From NCBI GenBank assembly GCA_963715635.1, contig OY970261.1, positions 2,790,001 to 2,854,000 of the forward strand: DNA of 64,000 nucleotides. The letters run 5' to 3'. The notes under the pieces were generated by a model that was not told the origin of the DNA, made no database searches, and saw nothing but the letters and a program-made list of their open reading frames with translations. This document shows positions 52,901-63,138 of the stretch, piece by piece. Numbering within the stretch: the first letter of the stretch is position 1; each line of letters starts with the position of its first letter. Source of the DNA: JAPKZH01 sp963715635 (GTDB taxonomy: Bacteria; Acidobacteriota; Aminicenantia; Aminicenantales; UBA4085). The position numbers were made by a program, and so were the translations under genes.

Positions 52901-53336
52901 AGGAAGTGAAACTTGTCTTCTCTCCCCAGAAATAGAACTCCCCGTCACTGATAAATCCGTTTTCCACATTGAAAGGGAGGGGAAACTTCAGCGCGATTTT
53001 TTGCTTCTGGTTCTGGGGGGGCTTCTCGTAAAGCCGCAAGACCGGGTGTTCGATAAAAACCCACAGGGGCCGATCCCGTTTCAGGAGTGATAGATACGGG
53101 ATCTGAAGGACGATTTTCTCGGCGGAAAAAAATGGCGACACTGAGACCGTTCTGACGTCCTCCAGCACGATCGCCGGGGGAAGAACGGACAAACGAAGGT
53201 TTGTATAATGGAGTGCGGCCTCGATTCTTTTTTTGACCTGACGGAGGATCAGGTTCTTCAAGACAATCCCGGCGCCGAGCAGAAGGAGGACCACGAGCGA
53301 AAAAGCAATCAGAGATTTCAGCCTTCTAATTTTCAT
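49923..53336 (-). CDS. tamB: translocation and assembly module protein TamB
   Basis: The 1,137-residue product has an N-terminal membrane anchor (SLIAFSLVVLLLLGAGIVL) and a long beta-rich periplasmic body (AsmA/TamB-like groove). Its C-terminal DUF490 domain includes VNFQDRKFRVLRARLSFFNP, SGLVNHIRPEFASSPPLPPE, DVLALLALG and the end GRLSFDAKIRKRF. TamB-type proteins bridge the membranes, help outer-membrane protein insertion and move phospholipids. It is followed directly by the Omp85 gene, as in tamAB operons, but in the order tamB then tamA. Confidence 0.93.
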   Translation of the reverse strand: MKIRRLKSLIAFSLVVLLLLGAGIVLKNLILRQVKKRIEAALHYTNLRLSVLPPAIVLEDVRTVSVSPFFSAEKIVLQIPYLSLLKRDRPLWVFIEHPVLRLYEKPPQNQKQKIALKFPLPFNVENGFISDGEFYFWGEKTSFTSYAIKAYFRQTQDRLVLRAESNDISLLLNSLDYPLTGKASLSLEGKGKTIALNKIQAYGQGFIIKGNGVLSNPEEPELEIRAGLRGQAGLVADIFNLPFDWAGTVEGKGTLSQKKGEISFQADLSSSDFILNKIVLGNVEAKVAIGGQGGGRVELAMQRRPSPKEFMDITFKEGKVEGRARNFHLDPIIKYVSLPWPVSSPVTGSFAIEKGRLHAQAQFEDDLSAVMAPDKFPFRGAADFHWDGKKAISFTSQKLESSFAVLDVQGAIDIGKTVQVTLRGDVSDVKQGREFTSLLLKENLAFPEIRGQGTAEIKILGEYRSPQIKADFSLTPGGFDKFNAASVSGLAEIAKGELTGLFNITDPDMKGNIRLVSRPQDLDVKIHLDEGRVEKILPSLNIHIPLKGGAFGDIEVTDKGKNLQVQGSFSAPQISLAGQDLKDAKGKLAWTQASETLAFPEVEAAIYGGRANGSCLVGLKSGQFDIDLTTKNVSLSSIYPRVEGRLDFDLKGKGLLDRDSAKGRFEVKDLKFAPFEGITAGGDLELSYIDNRLNVSLDGKLQPGDNSFSLAFTYPQSENSFFLSAKGRLTNFDLFVPWNGAKGEANFLVEIRGPYPSTQISGGIDFKGPIFPFPKFAQALTDYTGLVFIQNNKATVRSLQGKLGGGTVTGSGEIRFGKGGLELLDLRAEGKDMVLSLLERTRALADGSLRLFRDESRFTLSGNFLIKQLSWRREIAEKFSFSSTPYIEAKKEPGLFDDLTLDIRLHADDNAVIENSLGKIQGRFDLTIAGSVGSPVVLGDIEGLRGDVNFQDRKFRVLRARLSFFNPTAVEPYLDFRGETFIKDYRVTFSLSGLVNHIRPEFASSPPLPPEDVLALLALGESFKRTYSYDTSSQLSTGSLLSFQIAEEAKKRAEKLFSLDRFRIDPFVLGASTEMTARLTIGKKISRNIILLYSTNLTTQREEIVRMEWEFRDNFSLVGMRDERGRLSFDAKIRKRF

Positions 53337-53399
53337 CTTTTGAGAATTTTTGACACCACCTCCCGCTTTAAATATAGCACGTTTTTTGAAAATTGGGTA

Positions 53400-54569
53400 T
53401 TAATCCGGCCAAAATCGGATGAAACGGTAGAGGCGGGAATGGAAAAAAATCCTGAGAAAGGCAAAGGCGACGAGAGCCAGGGACAGATAGATGGGGAGCC
53501 GCCGTTCCTGCCGGACAAAGAAGTCCGCGACCTTCGGCCTCGTCCTCAGAAGCACCAGGACGCCGGCCAGGACCAGAAGCAAATAAGCAGGAAAAATATA
53601 GCGGTCGGCCTTTCGGTCGGACAGAGAAAAGAAAAATACGATGCCGAGCGCGCCGATTAAAAGAAAACGCAGGAAGGGATCCTTAAATAGGCCGGGCCTC
53701 TCTTTCTTCGACCTCCAGATTCCGTAAAACAGGAAAAGTACCCATGGCGAAGAAAACCAAAGCGCCCGGGCGATATACCAGAGGAAGCTGTACAGTCTGT
53801 GGATGGGATGAAAAACGGCGCCGATGCTTCTTCCCCCTTGAAAAGCCAGGTAGGCCTGCAAGAAACTGCTGTGAGTGATCCCTTTGTACCATAGCTCGAA
53901 CAAAATGATAGCGCCCAAGGTGATCAGGTGGGCCAGGACGATCAGGAAAAATGTCTTTTTGTTTCTTAGGACAATAAGCCAATAGACAACCGCCAGCATC
54001 GAAAGGATGAGGGCGCTCATTCCTTTGATGAAAACGGCGAAGACGAGGGAGCCGACGAAAAGGATTTTATAGCCCAGGGACTCCCGGCTCCGGGCAAGCC
54101 CATATATGCCGGCCACAATGGCCAGGTTCAAAGGATGTTCCTGGTTGGCCCGGACGAGATACTGGACAAAAATAGGAGTCAGGACAAAACCGAAGACCGC
54201 CCCCCATCCAAACGCCGCATCCCCCCAGAACTTGGCCAGCTTGAAGATAAAATAAAGGCTGAGCAGGATGTAGAAAAAATTGGCACATAGGGCCGCCACC
54301 GGTCCTTTGACCCCGAGACGGACCAGGATGGCGGGCAGCCATAAAATTCCGGGCGGGTGGTCTTGAAAAAGCCCTTGATTTCCCCCGTGCCCCCACCACT
54401 GCGGGGCGCACCATTTTTGAATCGGCTGATAGGCCAGCTTCTGCGAGAGGCTGCTGTAGCAGGAGGAATCCGAGTCATAGTATTCGTAGGGAAAGACGCT
54501 GACGATGACGCAGAAGAGAATATAGGTCAGCGCAAAAATAACCGCTAAGCGCGCTTGATCTTTGGTCAT
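53400..54569 (-). CDS. GT-C-type membrane glycosyltransferase (PMT/ArnT-like)
   Basis: The 389-residue polytopic membrane protein has about ten hydrophobic helices. Its first periplasmic loop has the acidic motif YDSDSSCYSSLSQKLAYQP, as in PMT_2/GT39-like enzymes that use polyprenyl-phosphate sugars. HPPGILWLPAILVRLG follows. The end is a basic cytoplasmic tail (FHSRLYRFIRFWPD). It would add a sugar to lipid or protein on the outer face of the inner membrane. It lies 63 bases upstream of tamB. Confidence 0.75.
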   Translation of the reverse strand: MTKDQARLAVIFALTYILFCVIVSVFPYEYYDSDSSCYSSLSQKLAYQPIQKWCAPQWWGHGGNQGLFQDHPPGILWLPAILVRLGVKGPVAALCANFFYILLSLYFIFKLAKFWGDAAFGWGAVFGFVLTPIFVQYLVRANQEHPLNLAIVAGIYGLARSRESLGYKILFVGSLVFAVFIKGMSALILSMLAVVYWLIVLRNKKTFFLIVLAHLITLGAIILFELWYKGITHSSFLQAYLAFQGGRSIGAVFHPIHRLYSFLWYIARALWFSSPWVLFLFYGIWRSKKERPGLFKDPFLRFLLIGALGIVFFFSLSDRKADRYIFPAYLLLVLAGVLVLLRTRPKVADFFVRQERRLPIYLSLALVAFAFLRIFFHSRLYRFIRFWPD

Positions 54570-54664
54570 GATCGGCTCTGGATTCCGTTCCAGATTACTA
54601 GAAAAAGACGGAGTCCGCTAGACAAAATAGGACATTCCTTTTCCGTGGCGATGCCTGAGAGCCC

Positions 54665-55522
54665 TTAGAACCGGATGACAAGCCCGAGAAAAGCGCTGAC
54701 GCCGCTGAGGTCGATCGTGGCCTCTCGCACGTTTTGAATGTCTTCCTCGGACGGAACGACATCCCAAGCGTCAAGGATAGGGAAAGAGCTCTCCGCAAAA
54801 ACAACGTCAAACGAATAAAGCTTTGCGCTGACCGCCGACCGGCCGGTGTACTGGACCGTGCCTTTAAACCCACGGACTTTGGCCAACCGGCCCAGGGCTT
54901 CGAAAAAAAGGGCGAATCGCCTGCTGATTGAATATTCTAAGCCGATTCCCCCATGGAAGCCCGGACTCCATGCCGAGACCTTGAACCTCTCCGTCGTCGC
55001 CGGCACGATTTGCGTTATTTCCCAGCCATATGTGTTATCCAAGGACGTCCGATAATAGCCAGCGCCGATGGTGGCCGTGAAATTGATTTTGCCCGAGAGA
55101 GGAGTTTTGAAGAACAATCCGACTTTGAGCGGGACCGCGGTGAGGACAGGCGCAGAGGAAATGTAGCCAGACCGGATGCCGGTGAAAGAGTAAGTACTCG
55201 TCTTGCGGCCCCGGATGAATTCGCCTCCGATAGCCACGCCAATTTTCGGAGTCAGATAAAAGATGAGGTCGGCCCCGAAGTCCGTTCCCATTTTGAGATC
55301 GTTGTATGTAGAATTCGTGCCTATGTCCCTCTCGAATGCGATGTCGTTAAGCGCACCCCTGATCCCGGCGTTCATCTCAGCCAGGCTGAGATAGCCGAGG
55401 CCGCCGGAGAGCCTAATGGCCAATCGGCCATCGGAATCGAGCGCGAAGGCCTCGCAGGAAAACGCAAGCAGGACAACAAGAAATAAAACGCCAGAGAAAA
55501 AGCGCGCTTTCGTGAAATGCAT
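54665..55522 (-). CDS. outer-membrane beta-barrel protein, unknown function
   Basis: The 285-residue product has a signal peptide (RFFSGVLFLVVLLAFSCEAF, cleaved after ALA) and alternating strands (DFGADLIFYLTPKIGVAIGG, INFTATIGAGYYRTSLDN, FALFFEALGRLAKVRGFKG). It ends with Phe (GLVIRF), as in OmpA/OmpW-like eight-strand barrels. ATG 55522 follows GGGAGGGAAGA. No specific family is assignable. It stands alone between the glycosyltransferase and the carboxylase genes. Confidence 0.75.
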   Translation of the reverse strand: MHFTKARFFSGVLFLVVLLAFSCEAFALDSDGRLAIRLSGGLGYLSLAEMNAGIRGALNDIAFERDIGTNSTYNDLKMGTDFGADLIFYLTPKIGVAIGGEFIRGRKTSTYSFTGIRSGYISSAPVLTAVPLKVGLFFKTPLSGKINFTATIGAGYYRTSLDNTYGWEITQIVPATTERFKVSAWSPGFHGGIGLEYSISRRFALFFEALGRLAKVRGFKGTVQYTGRSAVSAKLYSFDVVFAESSFPILDAWDVVPSEEDIQNVREATIDLSGVSAFLGLVIRF

Positions 55523-55558
55523 TCTTCCCTCCCTTCCGGTCCCGGATTGGAACGAATT

Positions 55559-56050
55559 CTATTCGACTGAAAAAAGCAGGGCGCCGGTCTCGACATGGTC
55601 GCCGGGCTTCAACCGGAGATAAGTGAGGCGGCCCGCCTGCGGCGACTTAATTTCGTTCTGCATCTTCATGGCCTCAAGAACTAGCACGGTTTGCCCCTCC
55701 TGGATCTCCTCCCCTTCCGCTGCATGGACCCGGACAATGCGGCCCGGCATAGTCGTCTTGATCTCTCGTTTGCGAACTTTGCTCTTGGCGCCGTTGAGAA
55801 TCCTCAAGGCCGATTTTTTCTCGAGTTTGAAAAACTTCTCGCTGACGAAGACTGAATGGGCCTGGGGGTCTGAATGGATGATGATATTGAACACTTTGCC
55901 GTCGATGTTTAACAGGAGCTCATCGCCACTCAGAAATTCCACGCGAACCGCATGCGCCCGGCCGTTGAGGGCCGCCTGGAAAATGTTCTCCCCTTTTTCT
56001 TCGAGGGTCAGCCTGATTTCTTCCTGTCCGTGCCAAAAAACAAGGTTCAT
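55559..56050 (-). CDS. biotinyl carrier subunit of acyl-CoA carboxylase
   Basis: The 163-residue product has a C-terminal biotinyl domain with EAMKM and K129 as the biotin-bearing lysine, preceded by MPGRIVRVHAAEGEEIQEGQ. The first ~95 residues form a linker/BT-like part. ATG 56050 follows the stop of the biotin carboxylase gene directly (TAAATG). With the next two genes it forms a three-subunit carboxylase. Confidence 0.9.
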   Translation of the reverse strand: MNLVFWHGQEEIRLTLEEKGENIFQAALNGRAHAVRVEFLSGDELLLNIDGKVFNIIIHSDPQAHSVFVSEKFFKLEKKSALRILNGAKSKVRKREIKTTMPGRIVRVHAAEGEEIQEGQTVLVLEAMKMQNEIKSPQAGRLTYLRLKPGDHVETGALLFSVE

Positions 56051-57556
56051 TTACAGCCTGCTCGCAAGATTTTGCATTCTCCCCTGGACTTTCCAGTGGC
56101 TGTCGCCACTTTTGGCGCCGCCCCTCTTCGGCTCGGCCTTGGCGTCGCGGTAACTCTTAATCCCGGCGGCGATGAGGGCCGCCCGTTTCACATCGGGTTC
56201 CTCGATGTCGGCCTCCTTCTCGAGCTCGGCGATGAAGTGTGTATTGTAATTTCCGGCCAGGAATTTTGGGTGAAGGAGGATCCGCCTAAAAAAGGGAATC
56301 GTGGTCATGATGCCGAAGACCTGGTACTCGGAGAGGGCCCGCAGCATGCGACGGATGGCTTCTTCACGCGTCATACCCCAAGTGATGAGCTTGGAAAGAA
56401 GCGGGTCGTATTCGAGCGGCACCGTATATCCTTCATAGACGCCCGAATCGCGCCGGATGCCAAGCCCGCCCGACGGAGCGTGAAGATGAATGATTTTTCC
56501 AGGCGTCGGCATGAAGTCGTTATCTGGATCTTCCGCATAGATCCGGCACTCGAGCGCCGCTCCCCGCGGCTGGATGTCTTCCTGGCCGAAGCGGAGCGGC
56601 AATCCGGCCGCGATCTCGATTTGGCACTTCACCAGGTCAATGCCGGTGACCATCTCAGTAATGGGGTGCTCCACCTGGAGGCGCGTGTTCATTTCGAGGA
56701 AGTAAAAATTCTGGTCTTTGTCCACGATGAACTCGACGGTCCCGGCGTTCCAGTAGCCGATACTCGACGCGGCCTTCACGGCGATGGCGCCCATTTTTTC
56801 TCGAATCCCGGCGCGGAGAAACGGGGACGGCGTCTCTTCGATGACTTTCTGATAGCGCCTTTGGATGGAACACTCGCGCTCGCCAAGATAGACGGTGTGG
56901 CCAAAGTGATCGGCCAGGATCTGGATTTCGATATGGTGGGGCTCTTCGATATATTTTTCGACATAGACAGACGCGTCGTCGAAGCTCGACATGGCCTCGG
57001 ATCGAGCCATTTCGAAGGCCGAACGCAGCTCGTCCTTCCGCTTCACCAACCGCAATCCCTTTCCTCCTCCTCCCGCCGCCGCTTTGAGGAGCACGGGGTA
57101 GCCGATCTCTTCGGCCGTCCGGGCGAGATCTTTTTCGTTTTTGATCGGCTCGACCGTGCCGGGGATGATCGGCACGCCGACATCGGCCATCTTTTTTCGC
57201 GAGGTCGTTTTCGTCCCCATAACATCCATGGGATAGGAAGGCGGGCCGATAAAGACGATGCCTTCTTGCTCACATCTCTGGACGAGCTTGGGATTCTCGG
57301 CCAGGAATCCATAGCCGGGATGCAGGGCTTCGGCTCCGCACGCTTTCGTCACTTCGATGATTTTGTCGATGTTGAGGTAGCTCTCCGCGGGCGTGGCGGG
57401 CCCCAGATGGTAAGCTTCCTGGGCGAGTTTGACGTGAAGGGCACTGCGGTCCACGTCCGAGTAGACGGCCACGGGGATGATTCCCATTTCGCGGCAGGCC
57501 CGTATGACGCGGACGGCGATCTCGCCGCGGTTGGCGATCAGAATTTTTTTAAACAT
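56051..57556 (-). CDS. biotin carboxylase subunit of acyl-CoA carboxylase
   Basis: The 501-residue product has the full biotin carboxylase fold: MFKKILIANRGEIAVRVIRA, the ATP-grasp glycine loop KAAAGGGGKGLRLV, ERECSIQRRYQKVIEE-type text, EFIVDKDQNFYFLEMNTRLQ and QVEHPITEMVTGIDL. It carboxylates the biotin on the carrier with bicarbonate and ATP. It is ~50 residues longer than E. coli AccC at the C-terminus, as in propionyl-CoA-type enzymes. It lies 5 bases after the carboxyltransferase gene. Confidence 0.95.
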   Translation of the reverse strand: MFKKILIANRGEIAVRVIRACREMGIIPVAVYSDVDRSALHVKLAQEAYHLGPATPAESYLNIDKIIEVTKACGAEALHPGYGFLAENPKLVQRCEQEGIVFIGPPSYPMDVMGTKTTSRKKMADVGVPIIPGTVEPIKNEKDLARTAEEIGYPVLLKAAAGGGGKGLRLVKRKDELRSAFEMARSEAMSSFDDASVYVEKYIEEPHHIEIQILADHFGHTVYLGERECSIQRRYQKVIEETPSPFLRAGIREKMGAIAVKAASSIGYWNAGTVEFIVDKDQNFYFLEMNTRLQVEHPITEMVTGIDLVKCQIEIAAGLPLRFGQEDIQPRGAALECRIYAEDPDNDFMPTPGKIIHLHAPSGGLGIRRDSGVYEGYTVPLEYDPLLSKLITWGMTREEAIRRMLRALSEYQVFGIMTTIPFFRRILLHPKFLAGNYNTHFIAELEKEADIEEPDVKRAALIAAGIKSYRDAKAEPKRGGAKSGDSHWKVQGRMQNLASRL

Positions 57557-57561
57557 GCGAA

Positions 57562-59112
57562 CTAAAGCGGAATATTGCCGTGTTTTTTCGGCGGATTCTT
57601 GTCGCGCTTGTTCTCGAGCATCCGCAGGGCGGCGACGAGCTTGGGACGGGTCAGACGCGGCTCGATCACTTCATCCAGGTACCCTTTCTCGCAGGCGATG
57701 TAGGGATTGGCAAACTTCTCACGGAACTCCTCGATCTTTTCTTCTCGAACCTTGTCCGACTCCTTGTGGCCTTCCAGCTCGCGCTTATAGACGATGTTCA
57801 CCGCCCCTTCGGGCCCCATCACGGCGATTTCGGCCGTGGGATAGGCGAAGTTGATGTCCGCCCGGATGTGCTTGGAGGCCATAACGCAATACGCCCCGCC
57901 GTAAGCTTTACGCGTGATGACTGTGATCTTAGGAACCGTGGCCTCGGCGAAGGCATAAAGAAGCTTAGCGCCGTGGCGGATGATGCCGCCGTGCTCTTGG
58001 GCGACGCCCGGCAAAAATCCGGGCACATCCTCGAACGTGATCAGCGGGACATTGAATGCATCGCAGAACCGGACAAAGCGGGCGCCTTTATCCGAGGCAT
58101 TGATATCCAGGGCTCCCGCCAGGTGGTCGGGCTGGTTGGCCACGATTGCCACGGATTTTCCGGCCAAGCGGCCGAATCCAATGACGATGTTCCTGGCATA
58201 CTCGGCCTGCACCTCGAAAAAGTAATTGTCGTCGAGAACGTCGCGGATGATGCGGCGGATATCATACGGCTGGTCGGGTTCCGAAGGCACCATGGAATTG
58301 AGATCATCGCTCGTCCGGTCTTCGGGGTCGTTCGTCGCTTTCTCCGGAGGGTCCTCCATGTTGTTATTGGGGATGAACGAAAGCAGCTCCCGGATTAGAG
58401 CCAGGGCATGCTCCTCATTTTCCGCGGCGAAGTGGGCGACACCGCTCAGCGTGTTGTGGGTCTCCGCACCGCCGAGCTCCTCCATGCTGACGTCTTCATG
58501 CGTGACGGCCTTGATAACGTCCGGGCCGGTGATGAACATATTGCTGATGTCCTTGGTCATGATGATGAAGTCGGTGATGGCCGGAGAATAGACCGCTCCG
58601 CCCGCGCACGGCCCCATGACCGCGGAAATCTGGGGAACCACGCCGGAAGCCAGGACATTGCGCAAAAAGATATCGGCGTAGCCGGCCAGGCTGGCCACGC
58701 CTTCCTGGATGCGCGCCCCTCCGGAGTCGTTGAGCCCGATGAGGGGCAGGCCCATCTTCATGGCCAGATCCATGATCTTGACGATTTTGGCGGCATTGGT
58801 CGCGCTCAGCGAGCCGCCGAACACGGTGAAATCCTGGGCGAAGATGAACACGGTCCGCCCGTCGATCCGGCCGTGTCCGGACACGACCCCGTCCCCGTAG
58901 ATCCGCTTCTTCTCCATCCCGAAATCGCGGCTCTGATGGACGACCAGCTTGTCCATTTCCTGGAAGGTGCCTTCGTCCAGCAGCAGGTTGATCCGCTCGC
59001 GGGCCGTCAGTTTCCCGGCCTGGTGCTGCTTGTCAATGCGCTCCTGGCCGCCGCCGATCTCGGCCGACTCTGCCTTTTGCCTAAGGTCCTTTAATTTTTT
59101 TTCGATGGTCAT
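57562..59112 (-). CDS. acyl-CoA carboxylase carboxyltransferase (propionyl/methylmalonyl-CoA type)
   Basis: ATG 59112 (MTIEKKLKDLRQKAESAE) is preferred to a GTG five codons upstream. The ~516-residue product has the two crotonase-like halves of PccB/MmdA: LTARERINLLLDEGTFQEMD, LIGLNDSGGARIQEGVASLA, VMGPCAGGAVYSPAITDFI and, in the second half, DVPGFLPGVAQEHGGIIRHG and RKAYGGAYCVMASKHIRAD. It moves the carboxyl group between biotin and an acyl-CoA, most likely propionyl-CoA. No decarboxylase membrane subunit is nearby, so synthesis or odd-chain metabolism is more likely than sodium pumping. Confidence 0.93.
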   Translation of the reverse strand: MTIEKKLKDLRQKAESAEIGGGQERIDKQHQAGKLTARERINLLLDEGTFQEMDKLVVHQSRDFGMEKKRIYGDGVVSGHGRIDGRTVFIFAQDFTVFGGSLSATNAAKIVKIMDLAMKMGLPLIGLNDSGGARIQEGVASLAGYADIFLRNVLASGVVPQISAVMGPCAGGAVYSPAITDFIIMTKDISNMFITGPDVIKAVTHEDVSMEELGGAETHNTLSGVAHFAAENEEHALALIRELLSFIPNNNMEDPPEKATNDPEDRTSDDLNSMVPSEPDQPYDIRRIIRDVLDDNYFFEVQAEYARNIVIGFGRLAGKSVAIVANQPDHLAGALDINASDKGARFVRFCDAFNVPLITFEDVPGFLPGVAQEHGGIIRHGAKLLYAFAEATVPKITVITRKAYGGAYCVMASKHIRADINFAYPTAEIAVMGPEGAVNIVYKRELEGHKESDKVREEKIEEFREKFANPYIACEKGYLDEVIEPRLTRPKLVAALRMLENKRDKNPPKKHGNIPL

Positions 59113-59131
59113 GGCCCCCGGCCTCACAATT

Positions 59132-59775
59132 TTATTTTTTGACTTTACCCCAGTCTTTCAAAAATTTTTCGATCCCAATGTCAGTCAGAGGGTGCTTGAT
59201 GAGCTTTTCCATCACCGAGAAAGGAATCGTGCAGACATCGGCCCCGATGAGCGCCGCCTCGACCACGTGGCGCGGATGGCGGATGCTGGCCACGATGACC
59301 TCGGTCGTGATCCGGTAATTATCGAAAATCGTCGCGATCTCCTCGATCAAGGCCATGCCTTCCTCCGAAATATCATCCAGGCGGCCGATAAACGGGCTGA
59401 CGAACGCGGCGCCGGCCTTTGCCGCGAGAAGGGCCTGACTGGGTGAAAAGATGAGCGTCGTGTTGACCATGATCCCCTCTCCGGAAAGGACCTTGATCGC
59501 TTTGAGTCCTTCGATCGTGATGGGGATCTTGACGGCGATATTCTTGGCCAGCTTGGCCAGCCGGCGGGCTTCGTTGATAATATCGGGGGATTTGTCGGAC
59601 ACGCATTCCACGCTCACCGGACCCGGAACAATTCTGCAGATCTCTTTGATAAGATCCTCGAACTTAATAGGTTCCTTGGAGCACAAGGATGGATTGGTGG
59701 TCACCCCGTCGAGGATCCCCAGCTCGCTACCTCTCGGATCTCGTCAAGATTGGCCGTATCCAGGAAAAACTTCAT
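59132..59775 (-). CDS. transaldolase / fructose-6-phosphate aldolase (FSA type), single-base frameshift
   Basis: A good ribosome site (GGGAGGAGAGA) precedes ATG 59775, which encodes MKFFLDTANLDEIREVASWG, the FSA/TalC N-terminus. The frame then breaks: TGG GGA TCC TCG leads to a stop. Adding one G at 59717-59720 restores GILDGVTTNPSL and the rest. The corrected length is 214 residues, the family's usual size. The Schiff-base lysine is K83 (AVKIPIT); TLIFSPSQALLAAKAGAAFV and FIGRLDD follow. As given, only a 190-residue N-truncated frame from a GTG is readable. Confidence 0.88.
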
Positions 59776-59813
59776 TCTCTCCTCCCTTCCAATCGACGGC
59801 TCAGCCCGAGCCT

Positions 59814-60578
59814 TTATCGAATTGTCAGAACCTGGTTGGACAGTGTCCCGATCCCTTCGATTTGGATGTTAACGCGGTCCCCCGGCTGCATGGGCCCGAT
59901 CCCGGCCGGCGTCCCCGTCGTGATGATGTCGCCGGGAAGGAGCGTCATGATGTTGGAGATAAAGCGGACGAGAAACGGAATGGGAAAAATCAGGTTCCTG
60001 GTATTCGAGGACTGCCTCAGCTTTCCGTTCAAAAACGTCTTGATGGCCAGGCGCGATGGGTCGAGGCCGGTGGCAATACACGGGCCGACAGCGGCAAACG
60101 TGTCAAAGGACTTGGCCCGGGTGAACTGCTTATCCTTGTCCTGCAAGTCGCGCGCCGTCACATCATTGAAGCATGTATAGCCAAAAACGTAATCCTCGAT
60201 GCGGTGGACTTCACTCAGCTGATATGCCTTTTTCTTGATGACGCAGGCCAGTTCACCCTCGTAATCCACCCGCCTGGACATCTTGGGATAAATGATCATG
60301 TCATGAGGGCCGATCACGGCCGTGGAGGGCTTGATGAAAAGCAGCGGCTCTTCGGGTAAGGGGCTCCCCCGTTCCAGGGCATGATCTTTGTAATTGAGGC
60401 CGACGGCCACGATTTTCGAAGGCTCAACCGGCGCCAGGAGCATCGCCTCGCCGATGGGAATCGCCCCGTCTTCGAACTCGAATTCATCGAAGATCGAGCC
60501 CTTGACGGGGTAGAGATTTTCTTCCTTCAAGACGCCGTACGAAATTGTGCCGGCATGTTTAAACCGGTAGATCTTCAT
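59814..60578 (-). CDS. fumarylacetoacetate hydrolase family protein
   Basis: The 254-residue product has the FAH core: KIVAVGLNYKDHALERG, metal ligands in RVDYEGELACVI (E-x-E) and the downstream FNDVTARDLQDKDKQFTRAK, and GDIITTGTPAGIGPMQPGD. Family members hydrolyse or decarboxylate 2,4-diketo or related acids (oxaloacetate decarboxylase, acylpyruvase, HpcE-like). The substrate is not evident. It overlaps the preceding lipoprotein gene by ATGA and ends 38 bases before the transaldolase start. Confidence 0.9.
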   Translation of the reverse strand: MKIYRFKHAGTISYGVLKEENLYPVKGSIFDEFEFEDGAIPIGEAMLLAPVEPSKIVAVGLNYKDHALERGSPLPEEPLLFIKPSTAVIGPHDMIIYPKMSRRVDYEGELACVIKKKAYQLSEVHRIEDYVFGYTCFNDVTARDLQDKDKQFTRAKSFDTFAAVGPCIATGLDPSRLAIKTFLNGKLRQSSNTRNLIFPIPFLVRFISNIMTLLPGDIITTGTPAGIGPMQPGDRVNIQIEGIGTLSNQVLTIR

Positions 60579-61740
60579 GGCCTCCCATCCTTGATGACCT
60601 CAGACGCGATCTCGGATTTGGGGCTCTCATTTCCACTGCTATCGAGCGCAGTAATAGCATATTCATAACGTTTGTTCTTTTCAACAGCCGAGTCGGTGTA
60701 TGTGTTTTCGAGGATCGCCCGGGCGGTCAGGCAGACCAACTGATCTTGTCCGGCCTCCCGCCTCCAGACTTTATATCCGGCGAGGTCCTTTTCGCGGCCG
60801 GCGTCCCAGATGAGCGTAATGAAATTCGGGCCTTTGACGGCGGTCACCCCTGTGGGCGCGGCGGGCGGGAAGATGTCTTTGGGCGTCACTTCCGTCACGG
60901 TCGAGTCATCACTTTCCAGAACAGGGTCCGTTTCCGACGCGGCGGCCCGGACGAAATAGCGATAAGACTGGCCAAAGAGAAAGCTGGAATCGTCAAATTT
61001 TTCTTCCTGGACGAGCTTAGTGTTCAAACGCTGAGGTTTATTGCCGGCATCCATACGATAGACTTGATAGCCTTTCAGGCGAATGGGGGCCGAGTGATCG
61101 AAATTTGTCTGGGGCGCGTCCCAGCGGATTTCGATGCGGTCTTCGAATACCTGCGCCCGGACATTCCCAGGCGGCAGAGCTAGGGGCTGCAGGCTGACGG
61201 AGGCGAACTCGGAAAAATCCGAGAAGCGGCCCTTTTTCTCATCCTTGACTCTTACGGCAAATAACAATTTGGCTTCTTTTAGGTCCTTTTCGGTGAGAAG
61301 GTATTCATAAGACTGCTCTTTAACCATTGGTGTCTTTTTCTTCGGTTCGGCAGGGCCCGCTTTTTTCTTCGGCTCCGCCTTTTTCTTCGGCTCCCCTTTC
61401 TTGGGAGGAGAGGTCGGTCCCGCCTGCTGGATCACGGCCAGCCGCCGGCCTTTGGATTCAAATTCTTCAGCCGTCAGAGCCGGAGCGCCCGCTTTAGGGG
61501 AGACGGCGGCTTCAGAAACCCAAACCTCGATCTCAGAAACACCGGCCAACGGCCTGCCGTCGATGTAGGATTCCGGGTTGGACCATTCAAGGAGGATATG
61601 CTGCCCGCGCTGGACGGCTTTCAGATTTTCAACTTTTTGCGGAACCAGGACAAGCGGGGGCAGGATTCCGCCTTTTTTCCCGCAGGCCTGAGCCGCCAGG
61701 AGCAGCAGAACGCCGGCGGCAAGAAGGACTATTTTCTTCA

Positions 61741-61741
<1 letters not shown>
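60575..61741 (-). CDS. lipoprotein with fibronectin type III domains
   Basis: The 388-residue product has a lipoprotein signal (MKKIVLLAAGVLLLLAAQAC, Cys20). A first Fn3-like domain (VENLKAVQRGQHILLEWSNP) precedes a Lys/Pro/Glu-rich linker with repeats of KKKAEPKKKAGPAEPKKKT type. Two more Fn3 domains follow (NVRAQVFEDRIEIRWDAPQT, GVTAVKGPNFITLIWDAGRE ... NKRYEYAITALDSSGNESP). The role is probably structural or adhesive at the envelope. Its ATG overlaps the hslU stop (TAATG), so it is translationally coupled to hslU, an odd partner. Confidence 0.8.
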
Positions 61742-63138
<1,397 letters not shown>

